Source: Apostichopus japonicus (Eukaryota > Echinodermata > Holothuroidea > Aspidochirotida > Stichopodidae). From it: a stretch of DNA of 64,000 nt. The notes below the pieces were generated by a model. That model made no database searches. It worked only from the letters and a program-made list of their open reading frames with translations, and had not been told where the DNA came from. The stretch spans positions 6,671,501-6,735,500 of the forward strand of contig NC_092562.1 of assembly GCF_037975245.1 (NCBI RefSeq), written 5' to 3'. Positions 1-10,500 of this stretch are shown piece by piece (within the stretch, counting starts at the first letter, position 1; every line of letters starts with the position of its first letter). Made by a program: the position numbers and the translations under genes.

Positions 1-175
1 TTTAAGTTTATGTAACAGAGTACAGAGTACAGTTACCGACCACAATATAAACATACATAGGCCTATCTATACATAGCCCAAAATTAATTTACGAATAATC
101 AGATTCCAAAACGAACGTTTTTATTGCCATGAAGTGAGTATAACCTCATTAAAAGTTTGAATGTTACAAAATGCG
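1..175 (+). repeat. Diverged duplicate of the segment at 3323-3456
   Basis: The window opens with TTTAAGTTTATGTAACAGAG, which reappears at 3323 directly after a minisatellite. The two segments continue in parallel (GACCACAA, then CAGATTCYAAAACGAACR, then AAAGTTTGAATGTTACRAAA) with substitutions and small length differences. This is an old duplication or a dispersed repeat family. What lies left of base 1 cannot be seen. Confidence 0.75.
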
Positions 176-333
176 AAATGTAGAGAACATGGGAACTCTG
201 GTTGCTAGGGCAACGCGTCTGCATCTCATGCAAGTCAGGTGAGTAAATATCATGCGATCCCATTAGGCTAGACCACGTCATCCTAAACCCTAGATTCGCA
301 ATTTTCTGGTTTATCCAAGAAGGCTACATCGTT

Positions 334-603
334 GTGGGCTTGATCTCAGCTATCATCTGCAGAGACCCGAGCATCGTTGATCTTGATGGGGCAGCTGACC
401 TCTACCGTAGTGACCTTTCTTCACCAGAGTTGATACCTCAGAAGTTGAACGGATGGGAAGCAGGGTACGGCGAGATGCAGGAGGGAGATAGCACATCATC
501 ATCTGATGCCGCCATTCAGAAATGCCGCGATGCAATGCACTTCCCTAACATCCACACCCTGATACAAATTGTATACACCATCCCAACGACATCATGTTGG
601 TGA
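334..603 (+). pseudogene. hAT-type transposase C-terminal fragment (P52rIPK/ZMYM-like)
   Basis: The frame reads ADLYRSDLSSPELI, then LNGWEAGY, then FPNIHTLIQIVYTIPTTSC. This order (Y-x-D-L-P/S-S-P, a spaced tryptophan, then PNI-x2-L-x5-P-x-T-S) matches the C-terminal dimerisation region of hAT-derived proteins of the P52rIPK/THAP0 and ZMYM group. In relatives the region continues with an ER-S-F-S motif; here the frame meets a stop at 601-603 and only decayed residues follow. The frame has no ATG start (it opens at a GTG) and no N-terminal part of a transposase is visible nearby. I read it as a transposon fossil, not a host gene. A spliced exon of a domesticated hAT gene is less likely because no donor follows the conserved block. 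Confidence 0.55.
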
Positions 604-1435
604 GAAAAAGTAGAAGCACGTAAAGATGCTTCCAATCATACCTTCGTGTCACCAGGGGACAGGAAAGGTTGTCTTCTTTAGCCTAGATCTACATCCACTA
701 CACACACTGCAGGACTGATCTTGACCGTGACGTGGACATATAAGCTTCGAATTACCGTAAGGACTAGCATTTCAAGCCCCCCCCCCCTCCCCCGCTCTCC
801 ATATTGCACCTTACGCGTGTGCTCGCTCACTGAAATTGAGTTCCACTTTCCTGATAATCGCAACCCCTCCCAATCACCAAGCATACCCTGGTTTTCTAAT
901 TTAAGTACTTAACAAATTTGCAATACAAATGAGGTTGCCTTTGAAAGAAAGGTACCGGCATATTTCGTTTTAAGTTATTTCATAGCATTCTAATAAAATT
1001 AGCATGAGTAATTATGCATGACCAACGTCACAATGAAAATGCACCGTTTATAAACCTGAATAAAGTCATTATCATTTTAACGATATATATATTACAGGCA
1101 TTCGATAGTTATGAAGGATTAGAGGCAGAATCATCGTCATTTGTGAGCAATTTGCACGGAAATTATATGATACCATTATAGTTGTAGATCACACTGTTAC
1201 TGCAAGGTATAGTATGTAAGTGCTTTGTAAGAACTCATTTTTTTTAGACGTATCAACTATATGGAATTTGGCCAAGCTTACAAATTATTGCCAAACAATA
1301 CGTACTATATTGGCGTTATACATAGCACGTCTATGTGTTATGTCTATAGTTGCGAATATAGTACCGTAACAAGCCTGTTCGGTGCCTGGTAGATCAATTT
1401 ACAATAACCTGCTTTTAATTTGTGATATGTGACAG
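604..1435. other. Intergenic, no gene seen
   Basis: No coding similarity is recognisable. There is a C-rich run at 779-798 and otherwise AT-rich unique-looking sequence. Confidence 0.6.
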
Positions 1436-1600
1436 GTTATTCCGTATGTGTTGATGTCGATGGATCAAGAAAAGGCATTTGACAAGATCAGCTGGGAATT
1501 TATGTTCAAAGTTTTAAATCAGATTAACTGTATATCCACTAAATATTTAATTAACTTGTTTAGCCAACAGATAGTTATTACCCATAGGTTAGAAATCTAA
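1436..1600 (+). pseudogene. LINE reverse transcriptase fragment (L1-like)
   Basis: A short open stretch reads VLMSMDQEKAFDKISWEFMF and then KVLNQIN before a stop at 1598-1600. The D-Q-x-K-A-F-D-x-I/V-S-W motif is the catalytic block A of LINE reverse transcriptases, where the first aspartate is a metal ligand; the wording is closest to the L1/Tx1 type. Only this block is present: the finger region before it and the FADD block after it are absent, so it is a degraded insertion. There is no relation to the CR1-like LINE at 32159, whose wording differs. Confidence 0.7.
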
Positions 1601-2180
1601 CTTTCAACACTAGAAGAATTTCACAAGTGGGGGGGGGGGGGGGGAGTGGAGATGGTCACTTAGGGAAATCCTGCTCTGAGTTCACGAAATGTTTCGACGA
1701 GCGGTTGGGGTAAACTTTCTTCTGGGTATATTTTCTTGCGAGGATCATCTCTGCCTATACTGAAGCGCCAGATTGTGGAAATGGTATACTTAATGGTTGG
1801 TACTGTAAAACATGTTATTACCGTATACGCAGTTCGAGGAACTACTATACACCAGCAGGTGCAGGTCACTGTACACAGCTTACTGTGTGTACCGTACTCA
1901 ATAATTTAGATACATCGCATAATAGGGTCAGATGCTTACCAGTGCATACCCATTTAAAAAAAATTGTAACTTTTTCAAGTAATATTTTTCAACTATCCCA
2001 GCATGTATAACAAAAAGTGATGCTGATAACGTAAACTGAAAGAATTTAGTGCTTTATATTAATTTATGCAAAAATATATTCATTTGGTTCAAGCAAACAA
2101 TTGCTATTGATTACACGGTGAAACTATATTACCACTTTTAACTTCTATATATAAAGTCTTAAACCCGCTTATTCCACCTA
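1601..2180. other. Intergenic, no gene seen
   Basis: AT-rich sequence with a G run at 1629-1644. Nothing recognisable as coding or as a repeat. Confidence 0.6.
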
Positions 2181-2411
2181 ATGTACATAGCTCGATGAGT
2201 TTGTACTGTGAATAAGATACAACCGTTAATCAGTGTAAACTAAAGTGTGTTGTAACACCTGTTAGACTGTCAGCAGATGCTACTGTGCACCCAATGTACA
2301 TGGCTTAATCAGTTTGTATACTGTAAATAAGAGACAACCGTTAATCAGTATCAACTAAAGTGTGTTATAACAACGTAACACATGTTAGACCTGTCAGCAG
2401 ATGCTACTGTG
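2181..2411 (+). repeat. Two-copy direct repeat of about 110 bp
   Basis: Copy one is 2181-2287 and copy two 2294-2411. Both start ATGTACATRGCT and both end GTCAGCAGATGCTACTGTG. They share CAACCGTTAATCAGTRTMAA in the middle. Copy two has an extra block (CAACGTAACA) near 2375. This is a local tandem duplication of no evident function. Confidence 0.85.
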
Positions 2412-2828
2412 AGAAAATAATTAAGACGAATTCATAACTCAAAGGCTGTTTCAACTAAGACTGGTTGGGAGTCGAAACAAATGTCCCTACGTTGGCTAGA
2501 AGGTACACCTTGTAAAGATGGTTCCAATTGCAGATCTAAAGCGTTTTGCAGTAAATTGCTATCCACTATAAAATGTGTTAACTCTAAATGTATATGTTGA
2601 CATAAATCAAGTGACTTGACCCCCTGGGGTCGTTAAAGTCGACCACCATGTAGGTATTTGGGGACCACAGTTGTGGACGTCAAATGGTGAATTCTGAGGC
2701 ATATTTCGGCTAGGCCTATATGAATGAGATGTATTATAATGAGCTCTAAATGCAAGTGTGTGATAATAAATAGTCTTGATCTTTTGTCTGAGGTTAAAAA
2801 GGTGGCGTTCAGTAGTCTTTTCCTGCAC
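2412..2828. other. Intergenic, no gene seen
   Basis: No coding signature. The sequence leads directly into the minisatellite at 2829. Confidence 0.55.
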
Positions 2829-3322
2829 CGCCACCCTACTAAGCTATGCCCCAACTCTCGCGCACGCCACCCTACTAAGCTATGCCCCAACTCTCGCGCA
2901 CGCCACTCTACTAAGCTACAGTATGCCCCAATACTCGCGCACGTCACCCTACTAAGCTATGCCCCAACACTCGCGCACGTCACCCTACTAAGCTATGACC
3001 CAACTCTCGCGCACGCCACTCTACTAAGCTACAGTACGCCCCAACACTCGCGCACGTCACCCTACTAAGCTATGCCCCAACACTCGCGCACGTCACCCTA
3101 CTAAGCTATGCCCCAACTCTCGAGCACGTCACTCTACTAAGCTATGCCCCAACTCTCGCGCACGCCACTCTACTAAGCTACAGTATGCCCCAATACTCGC
3201 GCACGTCACCCTACTAAGCTATGACCCAACTCTCGCGCACGCCACTCTACTAAGCTACAGTATGCCCCAATACTCGCGCACGTCACCCTACTAAGCTATG
3301 CCCCAACACTCGCGCACGTCAC
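2829..3322 (+). repeat. Minisatellite, 13 copies of a 36/41-bp unit
   Basis: The unit is CACYCTACTAAGCTA followed by TGCCCCAA and then CWCTCGCGCACGY. It comes in a 36-bp form and a 41-bp form with an extra CAGTA after AAGCTA. Thirteen copies of the ACTAAGCTA core can be counted. Because 36 is divisible by three, long open frames cross the array on both strands; these reflect the repeat and not a protein. Each unit carries a TCGCGC block, unusual CpG density for this neighbourhood. Confidence 0.95.
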
Positions 3323-3456
3323 TTTAAGTTTATGTAACAGAGTAACGAAGACAGTTATCGACCACAAACATATATCTACATATATCTATATACATCAGAT
3401 TCTAAAACGAACATCGCTATTGCGATCAACCTCATTCAAAGTTTGAATGTTACGAA
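3323..3456 (+). repeat. Second copy of the segment at the window start
   Basis: It begins with the same 20 bases as position 1 and stays alignable for about 130 bp (see 1-175). Its left edge coincides exactly with the end of the minisatellite. Confidence 0.75.
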
Positions 3457-5277
3457 AATACACAAAACTTATAAGAATTTTCTGATGTATGTTAGAATGA
3501 CTTAGTTCATTTTCTTTTCAAGATCGCTGGAAAAGTTACTGCCAATTGCCAAGCTATTGGAGAGAAAGAGAAACCACTGTCAGATACCCGCTTCATCAAG
3601 ACTATACATTCATAGCCCTGAGCGGTATGGATTGAACAGTCTCACTTCTTAATATTTTCTAATATTTTTTTGTATTATACTGTCATCTCCAAAGTGAATG
3701 TTACAACGAGATTAATCGTCAAAGGAGTTCAAAACGATACTTTCAACAGTTGATTGCCCAAACGAGATTCCTTCACGCTTGTAGTTTTCATATTGAGCGA
3801 TTAAAACTGTATTATTAAAGTTCGTATAGGACTCCAAATACAATGATAATTAATTACAAGCAGAAACACCCAGAGACCTGTGAAGGCAATTATGATATTA
3901 CCAATTAATGCAATATTAATATAAAAAACAGGAAAAACAAATCATGCTTAAAGAGGAAAAACTTAGCATTAGGGATTTCTATTCAACCAAAATAACGACG
4001 TGAAATCACGGCTTCAATGTACCAGTTAAAAAACCTCTCTCCGTTTTCCAAAAACCGCTGTTAAATTACGTCTTAGTGCAGGCGTCCTGGCTGCCGCAGT
4101 ATTCTACCGCAAAATACAACATTTTTTCTAACACTGTGGTTTAATCTATTTCAGTTTTTTATTATCATGAACGGTTATTCATTCATGTAATCAAGAGCAA
4201 TGTTGTCAAGAGCAATAAAGAGAAAATAAAACACAAGTAAAGAAACAAGTAATAAAGATTCTTATTCCTATAGTGGTAATGTGGCTGTTACCCAGAGTTT
4301 ATTTAAACTATCATTGATAACATATGTTATTACCGTACAATGTTGGTATGTTATGATGGAGAGCGGAATGTGTCAGGGACCATTTAGTTCTGGCATAAAT
4401 CATATAGCATATGCATTTGTCTGCAAATACCCAGTATTGAAGTGCGCGTGGAGTGCTTGCAGTATTAGGAAGAACTTTTCGGTTGCTCGTGGTGTTATTT
4501 TTTAGGCGGACAAGACACCAGGGAGTATTTTCATGTAGGTAGGTACCTACAAAGTGAGGGCGCTTGTGAGCACCGTGACGGGCTCAGAATAAGTTGGCTA
4601 CTCAGCTAGCCTCTGAAAGTGTAAATGTAAAGAGACTATATGAAACTTTAAGTTTCAACGTGCAGTCTTGTAGGTATCGTTCACTTGGTCAGTAATGCCA
4701 ATTTTGTAACGCGCACTCGCACTACAATAACAAGCGGTGAAATTTCCAACTCAAATATAAGAAGATACTCTCTGCTTGTTTTCAGGCTGCTTGCATTCTA
4801 CTGTTTGTATTTTGGGGGGGGGGGGGGAGGTGGGCGGGGGTCAGTCCCTGTATAATCTGCTGCCTGATCCTGAACAAACAGGAATAGATTTTGTTCGAAT
4901 CAAGACATACCGATAGTTGTTGATAGCCAACATGCATAAAAGGTTTTCACTTTTTACCCTGCTAATCATGTGATCCTACGGAGGCCAATGATTGGTCAAA
5001 CGAAAAATGTCGCTCTGCGATAAACGACAAAAGTTGAATCATGTTTAACACAAGTTTTTCGCGTCGCGTCGCATGGCCCCTAGTGTGAAAGAGTCTAAGT
5101 AAATACATTACTGCAACTTTTTTATCGCGTCACATCGCGTTCGCCTGGTGTGAAAGGGCCTTTACAGTAGTATCGTTAGTCCAGTCAATCATTATGCATG
5201 GAATATAGTGTGTTTAGCATATTCTGTTTGTGAGTCCCCAGTAACAACTGGTCATAAATGGAACACATGTTAATAAA
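3457..5277. other. Intergenic; one likely transposon end
   Basis: No gene is recognised. Around 4990-5166 there are two related blocks (TCGCGTCGCGTCGC near 5060 and ATCGCGTCACATCGCG near 5125, each followed by GTGTGAAAG). They look like terminal pieces of a DNA transposon whose end reads GTGTGAAAGGGCC. A G run sits at 4815-4828. The short open frame at 4281-4505 has no recognisable domain. Confidence 0.45.
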
Positions 5278-5592
5278 TTATAATAATAATAATATTAGCT
5301 TTTTATATAGCGCTTTATACCAGCGATAGGTCTCAAAGCGCTTTACAGACGTTGTATTACCCCTGGTCAATGATAACCTGTCCCAGAGACAATCCCTCCA
5401 GTCGGCAGCAGTTATATACTGCGCCCAATGACAAGTTACCTCACAGGTACCCATTTAACCCCTGGGTGGAGAGAGGCAAGTGAGATAAAGCATCTTGCCC
5501 AAGGACACAACGTAATGAACTAGGCAGGAATCGAACCAGCAATCCTTGGATCACGAGTCCGACGCCTTAGCCAATTGGCCACCACGCCCTCA
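5278..5592 (-). mobile_element. tRNA-derived SINE with (TAA)n tail
   Basis: Read on the minus strand, the head contains an RNA polymerase III A box (TGGCCAATTGG region, 5571-5582) and a B box (GGTTCGATTCC, 5527-5537) in tRNA-like spacing. A conserved-looking body follows, then a tail with GCGCTTTGAGACC and AGCGCTATATAAA ending in an ATT/TAA microsatellite (5278-5293). This is the layout of tRNA-derived SINEs, and the GCGCTATATAAA tail recalls the MetaSINE type. The head has decayed from a real tRNA, so it is not a functional tRNA gene. Confidence 0.8.
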
Positions 5593-7393
5593 TAACACAC
5601 ATCAGTTGTAACTGAATATCGGTTGCTCACCTTTACTAGCTTGAACTGATAAAGCCATGAGGATCGGGTGCCTATCAAGCATTGTAACCATGCTATTTAT
5701 TTTTCTTTTGCCATTTTTTTTTTCTTTTTAAGCCGTCCCGGCTTCGTCCCTGCAAATTAGTGTTGCACGGAGAAAAGATTAAAGAGAATTGTAACAACTA
5801 CGCCTGCCGGATATGCCTAATATCAGAATGCCTTAATGAACAGCCATTTAACTAAATTTCCAAGTAATCTGTTTCGTCGGACGGTGACCTATTCCAAAGA
5901 CAACTTTGTGTTTATACCATATCACTATAGGTGCGTGCTAATGTACAGATTGTTGTACTAAAGTGCTGAAATACACAATATGCCTATGAAAGTTGCAGGA
6001 AATGGAACGGTCAGTGCATGTGTGAATGGTACTGTTATATATATGGTATTACTGTGATATTGTCACGTCCCTCGGGTTGGGTACAAAGTCCAACCTATAT
6101 TGTTTATAAACTGAAGTACATACACAATAAGATAACCAAACGACATATAGGCCTATAGAACACTATACATAGGCTACTATAGTATAGAACTACACAACGG
6201 TGATTATCGGATAACATCTACGAGGTGGGAAGACGGAGAGTTTTATGAGGAGATTTAAATTTTGTGACGTCAAATCTTCGTGATATAAATGAAAGGTATG
6301 TCGAAATCAGTGTTGCCTATATTACAATAGCTGGTGTGGGTTTCACTATTAATTATAAATAATACGTACAGATATAGATGTATATAGAGAAGTGTATAGA
6401 TAAAGAACATGTTTATGCCGAGTGCGCCAAACAAACACAGTGTATAATCTCTCTTAATAATCTTTTCAGAGTAATTCTAAGACTTCATATAGAATACATA
6501 TCTTCACAATATATTTATTTAGAATCCAATTTGCATGTATAACATTTACGACACCAATTATAATTATGAAACTATAGTCAGTCTAATTACCGCAGACAAC
6601 ATATAGTATTGGATGAGGTCATGCTCTCCCTGTTGTGATAGTTAACGATATATACAGCACTCAGTCTGATAAAGTCCCTACAAGTTCATATGGAGGTAAG
6701 TGCGCATTATTTATATTGGCCTACAAGTCATAGCTGCACCTCTCCCTCGTTCAAATATCGTCTCACTACAAGATTCTATAGTCAGCAAAATTCCAGTTTG
6801 GTTTCACTTAAAGCCCTAACCACTCATTAATATGCATAATCTGGTCTAAGAAACAATAGGGTTCAACGTCATGTCTTTGAGTACGTATCATTGTACCAGA
6901 TATCGACCTATCGACATATAAATCGATTTACTGTTCTCGTAGATTCGTGTATAGCAGCTGATTGCAGGGACATATCTTATAGCCATGCACACGAGTAATG
7001 ATCAATTTAATTGGCAAAAGAGGAAATGGCGCTGAAAATGTTAACATGCTCTACCAACATATCAATTCCAAATATTAAGTCAATATATGGTACCGATATG
7101 TTCAATTAAATTCTTATGTGTTTTTTTTTTTTTACTTTTAGTCCCACCCTGTCATTAATATGAAATACATTATCTGCAGGCGACCTGTCTCAATTTAAGA
7201 AACATAATCCTTTTCCATTCTAACTTTTTATTCGGTTTCTCTTTTCCTCAGAATTTTGCCTCGTTAGAGTCGTTTTTTACGGGTGTCAGTGATCTTAAGT
7301 TTCTTAGTAATTTAGCAAAGTTTAGCTTTCAACAGATTGGAATTCCTCAGTAGTATTACCTCTACCGTAGAACCAGCTGGTAATCGCTTCCTG
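5593..7393. other. Upstream region of the oxidoreductase gene; no gene seen
   Basis: This AT-rich stretch lies 5' of the first coding exon at 7394. A non-coding first exon and promoter may be here, but no TATA box in a convincing place, CpG island or known repeat stands out. Confidence 0.45.
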
Positions 7394-7596
7394 ATGGGTA
7401 GATTAATTTTGGCTGTATTTGGGGCCGGCAGGGCCGGTAGCATACATGCGAGAAACGCAGTCATGACCGGTCGGGCTGAAATAAAGTGGATTGTAGATGC
7501 AGTACCAAATAATGGGAGAAAATTATCTGACGAACTTCCCTCACAGGCGAAGGTGGTTAAATTTGGAGACCACGATCAGGTCTTACAGGATAAAAG
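7394..7596 (+). CDS. Oxidoreductase exon 1 (Rossmann nucleotide-binding motif)
   Basis: Starts at ATG 7394 and encodes 67 residues plus two bases. It carries the beta-alpha-beta start LILAVFGAGRAGSIH and the acidic end of beta-2 (WIVDAV). The donor is AG|GTAAAT at 7597. Upstream TTG at 7337 is in frame but is not a normal eukaryotic start. Confidence 0.88.
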
Positions 7597-10500
7597 GTAA
7601 ATGGTTATATCGCTCCTGTTACAATGAAGCTACATTTCAAGGGCTTGCATCAATATGCTTGCTCCTTTAAGTAGTCTTGAGTGAACGTATGCAGGATAAT
7701 ATCAGCAACAGTTCTTGATATAGCACGTTGGAATATACTATTCAGATATTTTAAAAAATGCTAGAAGCGAGTGTTGTCATTGTTTATATTGTTGTTTTTC
7801 TTTACATATTTAATGGTTCACTGCATGCCTCGGAGCTTTAGGCATATTCGTTATAGCTCTATAATATAAAAAAGGTGACATGCCTATCAAACTCAGAGAT
7901 GAAAGATACTAAGGTGAATTGTATACTTCTTGGTATTCACTGTGTGTCACAACATGCCATGTAACTTCCAACTTCCAGACTCAATTTTTAGTTTGACTTC
8001 GTGTTCTGTTGATGTCTGTGTTTGGTTTCAGTGTCAATGCCGTGATTGTTACCGTACCTAGTCTGATGCATGAGGAAGTTATCAAAGGGTGTCTGAAAGC
8101 AGGTAACATATATGTTGTCAGATGTGACAGCCATCTTGACTATGTAAGAGTTTCACATATGTTGTATATGGTTGCGCCAACCTCGCAGCTTAACACTTTA
8201 TACACGTACTTCGAGGCTGTTACTGCGATCAAGGTTAACGATATACACTGAAGGAAACATTATATGAGAAACTAATGTATTAACTACGTCCGTATGGATA
8301 TTATTCAGTGAACTCCTTAAATTCAATTGACTTATTCTTCGGATGATTAGCAATAACAAATATTAAATGTTCTATACAATATAGTGGATACGGACGGATA
8401 ACTGCCTCAACTATGGGACATTCTACTCTCCCTACTACACTTTCTAAAGTGTTTGAAGGTGATATGATCCATAAAGTAGCGTAATTGTTTTCAACACGTT
8501 CAATATTCATTAATTGGATGACTTATAGTTAAAAAAGAGTTAAAGTTGAAGGTTTACAGTCTTGTGTGAGGCTAAGGCTTCCTCACACGACTTTAAAACT
8601 TAACCCCTGGTCGTTGACGGTATTATATATGCTTCATATCATGTGAAAGTCATGTCATAATATTGAATCAACTTAGTAAACTATTCGTAACATACAAGGA
8701 ACACGTAAGCGTAGGAGGGTTGACGCATCAACGGTCTTATTACCCGTAAAATGGTAAAAGGCCAGCTTACTATGTTTTAACTATATGGTACGATATAACA
8801 ATTACGTACTTAATATATACTTGAAAAACATTTACAAATAGGCACCACGGTTAGCTTCGGAAGCCAACTATACATAGAAATGTCCAAACGTGAAAAATTG
8901 TATTTTTAATATTATATTGTTTCTTCTTTTGTAATTTGCTGTATATGTGTGAAATATTGTAAAGTGATAGCTAAGTCTTTACATTTGTCTCATTTACAGA
9001 TAATTATTATTAATGTATGTTCACAGGAAAAGCAGTATTCTGTGAGAAACCTTTGACACTAGATAGCTTATCAACTAAGGAATGCTTTGAACTATCCCAG
9101 GCCAATGGCAAACCACTTATTTGTGGATTCAATAGGTTAGTGGTTCAATTTGTAAAGAAGGTGGTGGATTTTATAATATATACTTTAGTTATTTTAGGGT
9201 GTTTCTGAGTCGCATACCCCCCCCCCTCCCCTTACAAAGTCCTTATTTTGCTTCTGGCCCTTTCACAACAGTTCAGGCTCAAACCTGAATCAGTCGGGAA
9301 ATTTTGAATTGGCCTCCACACGTTTGAAATCATGTGCACGCCACTATGCAGACACACACCTACTGCTTACAACCCGTCTTATAAACCTCTGAAGTTTCAA
9401 CGTGGTATTTTTTGTATTTGTCTTTTGTTTTGTTTCATTAGGAGATTTGACCCGACCGTCCGGTCCATTCATGACCAGGTTCAGAGAGGTACTTTAGGCC
9501 AAATCAAGAGCATAAAAATCTGCAGCAGAGATCCAGAGTACCCAACAGGGGAATATGCTAAGAGTTCAGGTAAGGAAGTTAAATATTAATAAGCACGGAT
9601 ATCTGTTGCACTGCCATGTCTTTTCTAGTGACGTATGTGGCGAAAAGGGCAAGTATCAACAACTGCCAGCATTTACCTTACGTCACAGAGGTACTTGCTA
9701 CAACAAAGCATAAAATAATCAGTATTGCCCCAACAAGATATCTAGTCAAATACATGCTCACTCAAGATCAAACTTCATCAATGCCAACATATTTACGTCT
9801 CATCGAAACATTTATATTGTGTAATAAATACATCAATTATGATGAACGTTGAACTGCTACGAAACTGCTAATCTAAACATTTACAATATAACTTATTCCA
9901 CTTGGAATATATCATCATGTTGGTGTTGTCCCTTCATATGCAAGACTGGGGACTTGAGGAAGTGTACAATTTCCCCACAGACCCACTAGTTTGAATGAAC
10001 TTCAATAATCTGCTTTCTGTGGTCTTCTTAGGGAAGGTGGTATTTGATATCACTGTAACTATAAACACTACGGTCATGGTATCTAGCATTATTAATATCA
10101 TAACCATGTAAATACGCGAAGAAAACAAAGGTGATGTGCCTCTATATCTTCAGTTGCAACATTATGGAACTTGTTATGATAATCATTGAAAATAGAGCAC
10201 AATAAAAGTTCATGTCGATATGCACTACTAACCTCAGTCCCCGTACATTTGGATTGTGACAATGTGATCCGGTGTTATATATATGTTGAGTGTAGCATTG
10301 CGATTTCATTGAAATAAACCAATTCTACACATGGTGTTATATAAATGTAAAAGAAATCACAAGCTAGGTAAATGAAATAGCAAGATTTTTCATTTTAAAA
10401 CGAAAATAAATGTTTAAAAAGTTCTCCTTATTAGGGGAGGTGACATCCTCCCGAAGATCTCACAGAGTTTCAGTGACTGCTGGATAAGCTTAACCTTTAA

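Noticed and set aside
2724-3068. Open frames through the 36/41-bp minisatellite
   Set aside because: The 36-bp unit keeps the frame open by arithmetic; the 41-bp units shift it and there is no conserved protein.
5520-5590. tRNA gene on the minus strand (A and B boxes)
   Set aside because: No closing acceptor stem or proper anticodon arm, and the head is fused to a SINE body and tail.
7337-7393. Longer N-terminus of the oxidoreductase from TTG at 7337
   Set aside because: TTG is not a normal start in animals and the extra residues do not match the family; ATG 7394 places the Rossmann motif at the usual distance.
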